Shown: positions 23,701 to 32,331 of the stretch, one piece after another
Layout: the number at the start of each line of letters is the position of its first letter
Numbering within the stretch: position 1 is the first letter of the stretch
NCBI GenBank assembly: GCA_965263155.1
Contig: OZ253586.1
Coordinates: forward strand, 2,852,001-2,916,000
From: JAAXIE01 sp965263155
Lineage (GTDB): Bacteria; Chloroflexota; Dehalococcoidia; Lucifugimonadales; JAAXIE01
DNA length: 64,000 nt
Direction: 5' to 3'
The notes under the pieces: model-generated
What the model saw: the letters and a program-made list of their open reading frames with translations, nothing else
Told to the model about the DNA's origin: nothing
Databases searched by the model: none
Position numbers and translations under genes: made by a program

Positions 23701-26700
23701 GCAGAGAGAACTGTGCAGCCTACGTCGAGTTGCATTGCCACAGCAACTTCTCCTTTCAGGAGGGGGCGTCCTTCCCCCACGAGTTGCTGGCGCGGGCGGC
23801 TGAACTCGGCTACCCCGCCTTGGCCCTCACCGACCACGACAACCTGTGCGGAGCCATGGAGTTCGCTCGTACTGCCCGCTCCTTGGGCATCCACCCCATT
23901 ATCGGGGCCGAGGTCACTCTTTCGAGCAGTGCAAGAACGGGGGTCCGGGAGTGTCCCCCGGATTCATCTTCCTCCAACCGGGCCGGCCTCGCCAGCCTCG
24001 AAGAAGAGTGCCACCTGACCCTGCTGGCAGAGACGCGACAGGGGTATGCCAACCTGTGCCGCCTCATCTCCTCGTCCCATGTGTTTGGCGAACGGCGTCA
24101 TCCTCAGCTTGACCCCCGGATGCTGCCGGAGCATTCCCAAGGGCTTGTTGCCCTCTCCGGATGCCGTCAGGGGGAGGTGCCCAAGCTGGCAGCCGAGGGC
24201 AGGATGGAGGAGGCTTGGGAGGCGGCGCGGCGCCACATGGAGTGGTTCGGCCCAAGCAACTACTTCCTCGAACTACAGCAGAACCTAGTCCACGGTGATA
24301 CCCCTCGCAACCGCCGCTTGATATCCCTAGCCAAGGAGTTGGGGGTGGGCGTAGTGGCTACGAACAACGTCCACTACCATGTGCCGGAGCGTCACCGCCT
24401 TCAGGACTGCTTGGTAGCCGTCAAGGAATGCAAGTCACTGGAGGACACGCACCGACAGCGCCGTCCCAACGGCCAGTTCTACCTCAAGTCGGCCACGGAG
24501 ATGAGCGCACTCTTCGACGGCTGTCCTGATGCCGTTGCCGCCACCCGGAACATTGCCGATCGCTGCTCCTTCGACCTGATCAAGGACCTGGACTACCGCT
24601 TCCCCGACTACCCAGTACCTACCGGGTACACACCTGACAGCTACCTGCAGGAGTTGTGTCGCCAAGCGGCTGTACGTCGCTATGGGACCATCACCCCCAA
24701 GGTGGAGAGCAGGCTGGAGGAGGAGTTCCGTCTCATCGGCAAGCACGGCTTGTCGGGGTTCTTCCTGCTGTACCACGAAATCATACGCATGGCTCGCGAG
24801 GTACAGGTGGAATTGGGGTTGGTGGACCCGGAGATGCCCATCGAAGAGGCGCCGCCGGGCCGTGGCCGAGGTTCCAGCGTGGCCATGCTGGTGGGCTACC
24901 TGATAGGCCTGTCGCACATCGATCCCCTGCAGTACAACCTCTCCTTGGAGCGGTTCCTGCCTGAAGACGCCCTGCCCAGCGTTCCCGACATTGACTTGGA
25001 TTTCCCGCGCAACATACGCGAACAGCTTATCCTGCGGGTACACGAGAAATACGGTTGGGATCACGCCGCCCTTAGCGGCATGCTGGACACCTACAAGCTC
25101 AAGAGTTCTGTGCGGGACTTGGGCAGGGCGTTGGGCCTGCCCTCGGACCGCATCGACCGCTTGGCCAAGCGGGCTGAGCACCGCGGGGCAAAACACCTAG
25201 GCGAGGACATGGCGGCCATGCCTGAATTTCGCGATCAAGTGAACGCCCCGGTTTGGCGTCACTTGATAGACCTAGCAGGCCAGTTGGACGGCTTCCCCAA
25301 GTACTTGGCGCAACACCCTGGGGGCATGATCATCTCCTCCACTCCTCTCATAAACCAGGTCCCGGTGCAGAAAGGGGCCATTGACGGCCGCTACGTATGC
25401 CACTGGGACAAGGACTCCATCGATGACGCTGGTTTCGTGAAGATTGACTTCCTAGCCCTAGGCGCTCTTTCCCAGATGCAGGACGCCCTCCTGCTCATCG
25501 ACCAGCGTACCGGCAATGCCCCTGACCTTTCCCGCATCGACTTCGATGATCAAGCGGTGTACGACATGCTGCACCGCGCCGATACAGTGGGCATCTTCCA
25601 AGTGGAGTCGGCGGCCCAGATGCAGACCATCCCCCGCATACGACCGCGAAACCTGACCGACATGGCCCACGAAGTAGGCGCGGTGCGTCCTGGTGTGGGG
25701 GTCAACGACGGCGTCTCCCAGTACATTCGCCGTCGCACTGGGCGGGAGCAGGTCAGCTTCCACCACCCGCTGGAGAAGCGCGCCTTGGAGCGCACCTATG
25801 GCGTCATCCTCTTCCAAGACCAAGTGAACCAGTTGGCCATAGACGTAGCAGGTTTCGGGGCCGCTGAGGCCGACCAGTTGCGTCGCGCCTTTACCCGGCG
25901 TCACAACGCACCTCTAGTGCAGGCCTACTGGGAGAAGTTCAGGGAGGGAGCTGCTGATAATGGGGTGGACGAGGCCACGGCGGCGCGCATCTTCCAGAAG
26001 TTCAACGGCCACTACATGTTCCCCGAAAGCCACGCCTTCGCCTTTGGCGTCACCGCCTACCAAGGGGCATGGCTGAAGCACTACTACCCGCTGGAATTCT
26101 ACACAGGCCTCTTCAACCAGCAGCCCATGGGCTTCTACTCGCCCGAAACCCTCAAGGAGGACGCGCGGCGTCACGGCATTGCGGTGCTGTTGCCCGATGT
26201 GAACCGTAGCGATATCCGCTGTGCCATTGAGAGCGAGGGAGGCAGGGGTGGAGGAGAGGCCATGCGCTTGGGCTTGAGCTACGTGGCCGGTCTGGGCGAG
26301 GTGGGAACGAAGGCAGTGGCGGAGGCGCGACAGCGTGGCGGCCCCTTTGCCTCTCTGGAGGACTTCATGCAGCGGTCGGGCCTGCTGCGAGAGCAGATAG
26401 AGTCGCTGGTGGACGGCGGCGCCTTGGACTGCTTTAGTTACGATTGTCATGACCGGCGGGCACTGCGCTGGGAGGTGGGCCTGCGGTACCGTCCCGTGGG
26501 CAAACAGTTGGCCCTGCCCCTGTCGGTGGACCAAGACCGGGCCGTCCTCGATTCCCTTACCGCATGGGAACGAATGCAGGGCGAGTACCGCTCCTTGGGG
26601 CTGCATCCCCAGAGCCATGTGATGGCCTATCTGCGCTCCTGCCTGCCGGAAGAGACCATCACCAGCCAAGACGTCGAGGGCTTGGAGGACGGCCAAGATG

Positions 26701-26960
26701 CGACGGTGGCTGGGCTGATCGTGCGACGCCAACGCCCCTTGGCCAAGGCGGTGTTCCTCACCTTGGAGGACGAGCACGGCCACATCCCCTGCGTGGTGTG
26801 GCCCAAGGTCTACGCCAAGCTGAGGCGAGTACTGAAGGAGCCTCTAATTGTGGCTAAAGGCACAGCATCCCGACGAGAAGGCACCATGAACATCGTCATC
26901 ACTCAAGCACGACCTTTGGGACAGGAAATCGCTGCGCCTCGATCTAAGGACTGGCAGTAG
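23697..26960 (+). CDS. dnaE2: Error-prone DNA polymerase III alpha subunit (DnaE2/ImuC-like)
   Basis: Translesion C-family polymerase acting with ImuB. The 1087-residue product has an N-terminal PHP domain (VELHCHSNFSFQEGASF near residue 10, ALTDHDNLCGA near 40), the palm with GRGSSVAMLVGYLIGL and the catalytic PDIDLDFP near residue 435, the fingers with HPGGMIIS, FQDQVNQLAIDVAGF and YMFPESHAFAFG, and a C-terminal OB-fold (DATVAGLIVRRQRPLAKAVF, LEDEHGHIPCVVWP). Length and the G-T-V-type ending agree with DnaE2 rather than replicative DnaE. It overlaps the DUF6504-like gene by 4 bases. Induction by DNA damage is expected, but no LexA-type operator was identified. A replicative DnaE is not in this window. 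Confidence 0.9.
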   Translation: MSRENCAAYVELHCHSNFSFQEGASFPHELLARAAELGYPALALTDHDNLCGAMEFARTARSLGIHPIIGAEVTLSSSARTGVRECPPDSSSSNRAGLASLEEECHLTLLAETRQGYANLCRLISSSHVFGERRHPQLDPRMLPEHSQGLVALSGCRQGEVPKLAAEGRMEEAWEAARRHMEWFGPSNYFLELQQNLVHGDTPRNRRLISLAKELGVGVVATNNVHYHVPERHRLQDCLVAVKECKSLEDTHRQRRPNGQFYLKSATEMSALFDGCPDAVAATRNIADRCSFDLIKDLDYRFPDYPVPTGYTPDSYLQELCRQAAVRRYGTITPKVESRLEEEFRLIGKHGLSGFFLLYHEIIRMAREVQVELGLVDPEMPIEEAPPGRGRGSSVAMLVGYLIGLSHIDPLQYNLSLERFLPEDALPSVPDIDLDFPRNIREQLILRVHEKYGWDHAALSGMLDTYKLKSSVRDLGRALGLPSDRIDRLAKRAEHRGAKHLGEDMAAMPEFRDQVNAPVWRHLIDLAGQLDGFPKYLAQHPGGMIISSTPLINQVPVQKGAIDGRYVCHWDKDSIDDAGFVKIDFLALGALSQMQDALLLIDQRTGNAPDLSRIDFDDQAVYDMLHRADTVGIFQVESAAQMQTIPRIRPRNLTDMAHEVGAVRPGVGVNDGVSQYIRRRTGREQVSFHHPLEKRALERTYGVILFQDQVNQLAIDVAGFGAAEADQLRRAFTRRHNAPLVQAYWEKFREGAADNGVDEATAARIFQKFNGHYMFPESHAFAFGVTAYQGAWLKHYYPLEFYTGLFNQQPMGFYSPETLKEDARRHGIAVLLPDVNRSDIRCAIESEGGRGGGEAMRLGLSYVAGLGEVGTKAVAEARQRGGPFASLEDFMQRSGLLREQIESLVDGGALDCFSYDCHDRRALRWEVGLRYRPVGKQLALPLSVDQDRAVLDSLTAWERMQGEYRSLGLHPQSHVMAYLRSCLPEETITSQDVEGLEDGQDATVAGLIVRRQRPLAKAVFLTLEDEHGHIPCVVWPKVYAKLRRVLKEPLIVAKGTASRREGTMNIVITQARPLGQEIAAPRSKDWQ

Positions 26961-27019
26961 GTCTAAAGACTGACAATAGTGGACTGCCAGTAGAGGGCTG
27001 GCAATAGTACTGGCGGTAA
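26951..27019 (+). repeat. Five degenerate decamer direct repeats between dnaE2 and dinB
   Basis: Five related 10-base units, CTGGCAGTAG (26951), CTGACAATAG (26970), CTGCCAGTAG (26984), CTGGCAATAG (26998) and CTGGCGGTAA (27010), with start-to-start distances of 19, 14, 14 and 12 bases. The first unit includes the dnaE2 stop codon, and the last ends 10 bases before the dinB start. They fill the whole gap, where the dinB ribosome site would be expected, and no good Shine-Dalgarno is seen. They may be a local slippage product or a regulatory array. Confidence 0.6.
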
Positions 27020-27029
27020 AATGTGACCC

Positions 27030-28133
27030 ATGGATGAGCCAGTGCCAACCGAACCAAGGCCGACGGAACCAGCACCAATAGAATGGACGCGCTGCATCCT
27101 GCATGCCGACATGGACGCGTTCTATGCGTCAGTGGAGCAGCGGGAGGACCCGTCGCTGATGGGCAAGCCTGTCTTGGTGGGAGGCCGCCCCGAAGGGCGT
27201 GGCGTGGTGGCTGCCTGCTCCTACGAGGCTCGCCGCTTTGGCATTCACTCAGCCATGCCCATGCGCACCGCCGTCCACAGGTGTCCCCATGCAGTCGTCG
27301 TGCCTCCGCGATTCGACCTCTACCGTAGCGTGTCGGGTGAGGTGATGGAGATATTCGGCGGGGCCACCCACTTGGTACAGCCTCTGTCGCTGGATGAGGC
27401 CTACTTGGACGTGACCGAGGCGGCTGCAGAGCAAGACCCCAAAGAGATTGCCCTCGGGCTGAAAACGCAGGTGCGGCGTCAGCTCTCCCTCGCCGTGTCG
27501 GTGGGTGTGGCCACCTCCAAATCAGTCGCCAAGATCGCCTCCGACTTCGACAAGCCCGATGGGCTGGTGGTGGTGCCACCGGGGACCGAGCGCGATTTCC
27601 TCGCCCCGTTGCTGGTGCGTCGCTTGCCCGGAATCGGTCCCAAGGCGGAGGGGCGCCTTACGGAACTGGGCGTCCATACCATCGGCGACCTTGCCGATAG
27701 CGACGCAACTAGATTGCAAGCCCTCTTCGGCAAGCGTGGCCCGGAGTTGCGGCTGCTGGCCCAAGGCAGGGACACTAGGCCGGTCGAAGTTGAGAGGGTG
27801 GCCAAGTCGGTGAGTGCCGAGAACACCTTCCCCACTGACCTCAGCGACCCGGAAGTGATGGCCGAGGAGGTGCGCCGGCTGTGTCAGAGGGTGACCTCGC
27901 GCCTGCAACGCTCCCAGCTAAGTGGCAGGACGGTTACCCTAAAGCTGCGGCTAGCCGACTTCACTACACTCACCCGAAGCGCCACCTTCACCGTCCCCGT
28001 AGGCGAGTACGACGAGCTGACCACGGCAGCCCTCAACCTGCTGACTCAAGAGGTCCAACCGGGGCGCAGCTTCCGCCTGCTGGGAGTCGGCGTCTCCAAC
28101 TTCCCCGAATCTAGGCAACTGCCCCTGCTGTAA
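27030..28133 (+). CDS. dinB: DNA polymerase IV (Y-family, DinB)
   Basis: Active translesion polymerase of 367 residues. It has ILHADMDAFYASVEQRE near 20-36 with the first metal-binding aspartate, the fingers segment GRGVVAACSYEARRFGI, LSLDEAYLDVT near 119-129 with the second acidic pair, and SVGVATSKSVAKIASDFDKPDGL. The thumb HhH region is LPGIGPKAEGRLTELGV, and the little-finger domain ends in FRLLGVGVSNF. Compared with the ImuB-like gene 5 kb upstream, all catalytic residues are present. ATG at 27030, 69 bases after dnaE2, so probably the same transcript. A clamp-binding motif may lie in the last residues (RQLPLL). Confidence 0.92.
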   Translation: MDEPVPTEPRPTEPAPIEWTRCILHADMDAFYASVEQREDPSLMGKPVLVGGRPEGRGVVAACSYEARRFGIHSAMPMRTAVHRCPHAVVVPPRFDLYRSVSGEVMEIFGGATHLVQPLSLDEAYLDVTEAAAEQDPKEIALGLKTQVRRQLSLAVSVGVATSKSVAKIASDFDKPDGLVVVPPGTERDFLAPLLVRRLPGIGPKAEGRLTELGVHTIGDLADSDATRLQALFGKRGPELRLLAQGRDTRPVEVERVAKSVSAENTFPTDLSDPEVMAEEVRRLCQRVTSRLQRSQLSGRTVTLKLRLADFTTLTRSATFTVPVGEYDELTTAALNLLTQEVQPGRSFRLLGVGVSNFPESRQLPLL

Positions 28134-28134
28134 C

Positions 28135-28165
28135 CCGTCATTCCGGCTCAAGGCCGGAATGACGG
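28135..28165. repeat. Perfect inverted repeat / REP-like hairpin, possible terminator
   Basis: CCGTCATTCCGGC and GCCGGAATGACGG form a perfect 13-base stem with a 5-base loop, directly after the dinB stop and 50 bases from the convergent lipoprotein gene. There is no T-run. Its CCGTCATTCC start is shared with the hairpins at 32132 and 41491, pointing to a dispersed repeat family that may also end transcription. Confidence 0.7.
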
Positions 28166-28214
28166 CAGGACACGGAGAGAGGCAGCCCCGACTCTCAACG
28201 CCGTTAGAAAGGCG

Positions 28215-30269
28215 CTACTGGCGGTGAGGGACGTATTCCCAGTTGCTCAGCCAGTCCTTCCGGCCGCCCATGGGTTCCCAGACGTCAATGTCAGCTCCCA
28301 CGGGCCAGACGACATTCTGGCCGAACAGAGGCACGACCATTACCTCATCGAATATCCAGCGAGCGCCTTCCGCCTGCTTGGCCCACCTCTCATCTTCGTC
28401 AGTGAGCATGGTCATTTCGTCCAGCAACTTCTGCCATTCGGGGTGCTCGAAACCGAAGTTTACTGGGCTCTCGGCATTCTGGAGGATGGAGTACCTCTTG
28501 AGTGGCTCAATGCTGGGAGGCGCTGAGGAATGTATCCGCATACCCTTGGCAATACGGCTCACCAGCGTGGGTCGGAAGGAAGAATAGGGTGTCCGTGCCA
28601 ATATGGCATCGATGCCCACATTCTGCCACATGGTAGCCACCGCCTCGCCCACGGGATCACCGAAGCCGCCGGTGAGTGTGACCTCGATCTCGAACCCGTT
28701 GGGGTAGCCTGCCTCGGCTAGGAGCTCCTTGGCCCGGTTGGGGTCATAGTCGAGCTTCAACTCGTCCAAGCCAAACTGCTCCACTCTTGGGTCGAATGAG
28801 TTCCAGTACATTATGTGGAATGGCCTTCCTTCGCCGAAGGCTAAGGCATTGACCAACTTTTGGTGGTCTATAGCAAGGGCCATGGCCAAGCGCACGTTAC
28901 GCGCCGTGGCCCATTCCGCGGACGCGGTATCCCGGTCGCAGGATACCCATGGCAGTGCGCAGTCGAAATGGTTCTCAGCCACGGGCACGCTGGGAGGGCT
29001 GCCGTCGGGTCGTGGATGGTGGGCCGGGTGCTCAGGAAAGTGGTGCATGCCCAGCAGGTTAGCGTTATTCATCAGTCCACCGGGGAAGCTCATGAACTTG
29101 ATGTCTTCGAGCCCTTCCGACCGGATGTCCTGTATTGTGTCCAGCGTGAACAGGGCCGTATCCAACTGTCCGGTCAGGAAGTTGGCCAGTCGGGTGGATT
29201 CCTCGAATACGTCCCACCAGATCATCTCCCCCCATTCGGGCGTGTGACGCCAGTGGTTGCGGACGCCCCGCATCTTTCTGAAATCCGCGCTCTTGATTTC
29301 TATCATCTCCCAAGGACCGGTGCCCACGGCTTGGAGGATGGCTTCATCCTCCCCGACAGACTCGTAATGTTTCCTGCTGTGGAAGGAAATAGCCCCCGAT
29401 TCGGGAGCGCGGCTGTGCCAGGTGATTTCGAATGTCGGGCTGGGGCGCACCAACTGTACGGTCAGGTCGTCTATTTTGTTCAGTTCGCATCCGTCGCACA
29501 GGAAGATGCGCCGAGCGTGGGAGGCGATGGGATGCGGTGCTCCCTCGGACGCCACCTCGTTCAACGAGAAGAGGAAGTCGTCGGCGTCGAAGGCGCCCCA
29601 CTCGCCGAAGTTGGTGTGCCACTCGGCCCCTTCTTGAAGGTGCATCGTGTACACCAATCCGGAGGCATCGACAGTCCAGTCCCGTATCAAGCGGTGTAGG
29701 ACTTGGCCATCGACAGCAGTGGCGAAGGCGGTCTCGTGAGTGGTATGGAGGTCGGCCCGCTGATTGAGGAAGGCCTGCTGCCGCAGCGAGTATATGGGGG
29801 TCCCGGTATCGGGAAAGGCGACGTCCAGCGTGCCCGTTGGCTCCATCATCACTGGGAGCGGTGTCTCGGCGACCATCGCGCTGGGCGTGGCTTGAGACGC
29901 GATCGCCGAACCCACGGCCGCGGAAACTACCGCATTCAACTGCTCCGAGGTGATGCCCGGCTGGGCGGCTGCTGCAACCGCGGCCTGCACCATAGCCTGA
30001 ATCTCTTCAGGGCTGGCCCCTTGGGAGCCGGATCCCTGGATGGCGGCTTGCACCAGTGTCGCTATGTCTGCCTCCGAGGGCATCTCCTGCGCCCCCGAGG
30101 TGGGCATGGCGGCTGCTATCGCCTGCTGCACAGTGGCGGCGATATCCTCGCTTGTAAGATCAGCTGGGGGTGAGGTTGGCGTGGCCTCCTCGCCACAGGA
30201 CATGATGAGGGCCATTAGTACCAGAAGACAGACCGTGAGAACGGACTTGGGGAGACGCAAATGGAACAT
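28215..30269 (-). CDS. Peptide/nickel-type ABC transporter solute-binding lipoprotein (SBP_bac_5)
   Basis: Captures small peptides or other organic solutes outside the cell. The 684-residue precursor has a lipoprotein signal peptide with the lipobox LIMSC, cysteine at 25. Residues 35-130 hold four similar helical segments (SEDIAATVQQAIAAAM, SEADIATLVQAAIQG, PEEIQAMVQAAVAAA, SEQLNAVVSAAVGSA), apparently a spacer between the membrane anchor and the binding domain. From about 190 onward the cluster-C binding domain shows GLVYTMHLQEGAEWH, VRLAMALAIDHQKLV and YDPNRAKELLAEAGYPNGFEIEV. No permease or ATPase gene is adjacent, so it is an orphan binding protein. ATG at 30269 with AGGAGG upstream. Confidence 0.9.
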   Translation of the reverse strand: MFHLRLPKSVLTVCLLVLMALIMSCGEEATPTSPPADLTSEDIAATVQQAIAAAMPTSGAQEMPSEADIATLVQAAIQGSGSQGASPEEIQAMVQAAVAAAAQPGITSEQLNAVVSAAVGSAIASQATPSAMVAETPLPVMMEPTGTLDVAFPDTGTPIYSLRQQAFLNQRADLHTTHETAFATAVDGQVLHRLIRDWTVDASGLVYTMHLQEGAEWHTNFGEWGAFDADDFLFSLNEVASEGAPHPIASHARRIFLCDGCELNKIDDLTVQLVRPSPTFEITWHSRAPESGAISFHSRKHYESVGEDEAILQAVGTGPWEMIEIKSADFRKMRGVRNHWRHTPEWGEMIWWDVFEESTRLANFLTGQLDTALFTLDTIQDIRSEGLEDIKFMSFPGGLMNNANLLGMHHFPEHPAHHPRPDGSPPSVPVAENHFDCALPWVSCDRDTASAEWATARNVRLAMALAIDHQKLVNALAFGEGRPFHIMYWNSFDPRVEQFGLDELKLDYDPNRAKELLAEAGYPNGFEIEVTLTGGFGDPVGEAVATMWQNVGIDAILARTPYSSFRPTLVSRIAKGMRIHSSAPPSIEPLKRYSILQNAESPVNFGFEHPEWQKLLDEMTMLTDEDERWAKQAEGARWIFDEVMVVPLFGQNVVWPVGADIDVWEPMGGRKDWLSNWEYVPHRQ

Positions 30270-30407
30270 TGCAGACCTCCTGACCTCTGTCTTTGTGCTT
30301 GAACCCTCTTGCTCGGCCTCCGGTTGGTCCTTGCTGACGCCTCACGCCGCTAATGCCTACGGCGAGAGGCATTTCCCAGCTTTGCCACCATTGATGATTG
30401 ACGGGAT

Positions 30408-30434
30408 GCTATACATCGTTCAACTGTATGTCAA
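30408..30434 (-). promoter_or_regulatory. Possible promoter for the solute-binding protein gene
   Basis: On the minus strand TTGACA (30434-30429) is followed after 15 bases by TATAGC (30413-30408). The spacer is shorter than the usual 17 and would leave a leader of about 130 bases to the gene at 30269. The rest of the 30270-30595 gap holds TATAAT at 30541 upstream of the MFS gene, without a good -35. Confidence 0.35.
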
Positions 30435-30595
30435 CTGCTGAACTGATTCGTCGCATGCATCCGACATGATGATTGCTTTCTTAAATCCGCCTTAACACCG
30501 CGTATCGGGCACCGGCAGGGTAGTGACTCTCCAATGGCTGTATAATGGCCTCACCCCGTTCTGACCCCGTTTCAGTAGGTCCTGATTGATGTTGT

Positions 30596-32095
30596 GTGAC
30601 TAGAGACCTGAGCCAAAGAGCAAGCTACAAGTGGTGGGTGTTTGGTGCCATCGCCGTCGGTAGCTTCCTCTCTGTAATCGACTACGGAAGCGTCTTGGTG
30701 GCGCTTCCGGCCATTGAAACCTACTTCGACTCCGACCTCCCCACAGTGCAGTGGATCGTGATTGGCCATGCGCTGGTCATCAGCATCCTGCTGCTCCCCA
30801 TGGGGCGTCTTGGCGACATGGTCGGTCGCAAACGAGTGTACGTCGGCGGATTTGTCATCTTCGTGGCGACATCTGCTGTGGCGGGGTTCTCCGTGAACCT
30901 CACGATGCTCATTGGGGCCAAGGTGATACAGGGGATTGGTTCGGCCATGATTCAGGGCACCGCCATGGCCAGCCTGATATCAGCCTTCCCCGACTCCGAG
31001 AGGGGCAAGGCGATGGGTACCCACCTCAGCGTCGTTGGCACTGGCGTGGTCGCGGGCACGGCCATCGGAGGCTTCTTGGTGAGCATCTGGGGCTGGCAGT
31101 CGGTGTTTCTGCTGAACGTCCCTATCGGCATCGTCACCATCGCCGTGTCTTGGCGTGTACTGCCCGACGAGCTCGGCTCACGGCTCACGGCTTCCACCCG
31201 CTTCGATTGGCTGGGCGCTGTCCTCTCCGGAGCCGCCTTGCTGGTGCTCCTGCTCCTGTTGGGACAAGGAGACCGGATCGGTTGGGGGTCCCCGTTGATG
31301 TTTAGCGGGATAGCAGCCACCGTGGTTCTTCTGGGCGTCTTCATCTGGTGGGAGCTGCGGGTCGCCTCGCCCCTGCTGGAACTCAGGCTCTTTCAGCGCA
31401 AGCTGATAGCAATGGGGTCGGCCGCAGGTTGGATAACCTTTCTAGCCAGCTCTTCGTCGCGATTCCTCCTTACCTTCTACCTGCAACAGGTGTTGGGGTA
31501 CAGCCCCCGAGAGATTGGCCTGTACATGGTGCCTGCCGCCCTCTGCATGGCTGTCTTGGGTCCGATAGCCGGTCGCCTCTCAGACCGGTTCGGCTGGCAG
31601 AAACTCACCGCCGGAGGGCTGGCGGTGGGGGCGGTGGCTTGGTTCATGATGGCGGAAGGGTTGGATGCCAACGGGTCCAGTCTCGGCATGACCCCCTTGG
31701 TGCTGGTAATTGTCGCCTTGACCATACAAAGCGCGGGGACCGGCATCTTCTACACGCCTAACAACAGCTCCATTTTGGGAGATGTGGAACGCCAGAGGTA
31801 TGGCGTGGTATCAGCCCTCACCCAACTGGTGCGCAACACGGCCAACCTCACCAGCGTGGCCATGGTCACCGCCATCGTCGTGATTACCATGGGGTCGATG
31901 GGCGTGGAGCCCAGCCTCTCCGCCGTTTCGCCTGAGGTCGCGGACGCATTCCTAGCAGGTCTGCGGCGGGCCTTCCTAGTCATGGGATGCCTGCTGGTGT
32001 TCGGCATGGTGATATGCATCGCCAGGGGCGAGCGCGCCAAAATTGTCACCCCCGCCCAGACCCCAGTCCCCGCCGCCGAAACCACCTCCGACTGA
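30596..32095 (+). CDS. MFS drug/proton antiporter, DHA2 (EmrB/QacA) type
   Basis: Integral membrane exporter driven by protons. The 499-residue product shows about 14 hydrophobic segments, starting with WWVFGAIAVGSFLSVIDYGSVLVALPAI, where the aspartate in helix 1 (SVIDYGS) belongs to the DHA2 signature. Motif A is GRLGDMVGRKRVYVGG near residue 75 and motif C-like GTGVVAGTAIGGFLVSIWGWQSVFLLNVPIG is near 150. It resembles multidrug pumps but the substrate is unknown. GTG start at 30596; there is no strong ribosome site. TATAAT at 30541 may be its -10 box. No regulator or membrane fusion protein lies next to it. Confidence 0.9.
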   Translation: MTRDLSQRASYKWWVFGAIAVGSFLSVIDYGSVLVALPAIETYFDSDLPTVQWIVIGHALVISILLLPMGRLGDMVGRKRVYVGGFVIFVATSAVAGFSVNLTMLIGAKVIQGIGSAMIQGTAMASLISAFPDSERGKAMGTHLSVVGTGVVAGTAIGGFLVSIWGWQSVFLLNVPIGIVTIAVSWRVLPDELGSRLTASTRFDWLGAVLSGAALLVLLLLLGQGDRIGWGSPLMFSGIAATVVLLGVFIWWELRVASPLLELRLFQRKLIAMGSAAGWITFLASSSSRFLLTFYLQQVLGYSPREIGLYMVPAALCMAVLGPIAGRLSDRFGWQKLTAGGLAVGAVAWFMMAEGLDANGSSLGMTPLVLVIVALTIQSAGTGIFYTPNNSSILGDVERQRYGVVSALTQLVRNTANLTSVAMVTAIVVITMGSMGVEPSLSAVSPEVADAFLAGLRRAFLVMGCLLVFGMVICIARGERAKIVTPAQTPVPAAETTSD

Positions 32096-32106
32096 CCCCC
32101 CACCTA

Positions 32107-32156
32107 CCGTCATTCCCGGCCCTCACAACCACCGTCATTCCCGCGAATGCGGGAAC
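32107..32156. repeat. REP-like repeat pair with hairpin
   Basis: CCGTCATTCCCGGC (32107) is followed by CCGTCATTCCCGCG (32132), whose TTCCCGC pairs with GCGGGAA four bases later. The element lies just after the MFS stop. It shares its head with the hairpins at 28135 and 41491. The remainder of 32157-32331 has nothing I can name. Confidence 0.6.
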
Positions 32157-32331
32157 GCACGGCCCGAATCCCCCTAGGGATGTCGCGTCTGCGGATCGTC
32201 GTCTCAGCACCTTCGTATGTACAAGACCACTTGAGCCAATATACTGAGGCGGACAGGACTTCGCAGAGGCACCCTATGACTCTGGAGTCGAAGCGCCAGC
32301 GTCTCAGCCGGTAGCTGGAACTTGATGCAGC

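Noticed and set aside
25914..26783. Minus-strand frame of 289 residues inside dnaE2
   Set aside because: dnaE2 is continuous and conserved there; the antisense frame shows only shadow composition.
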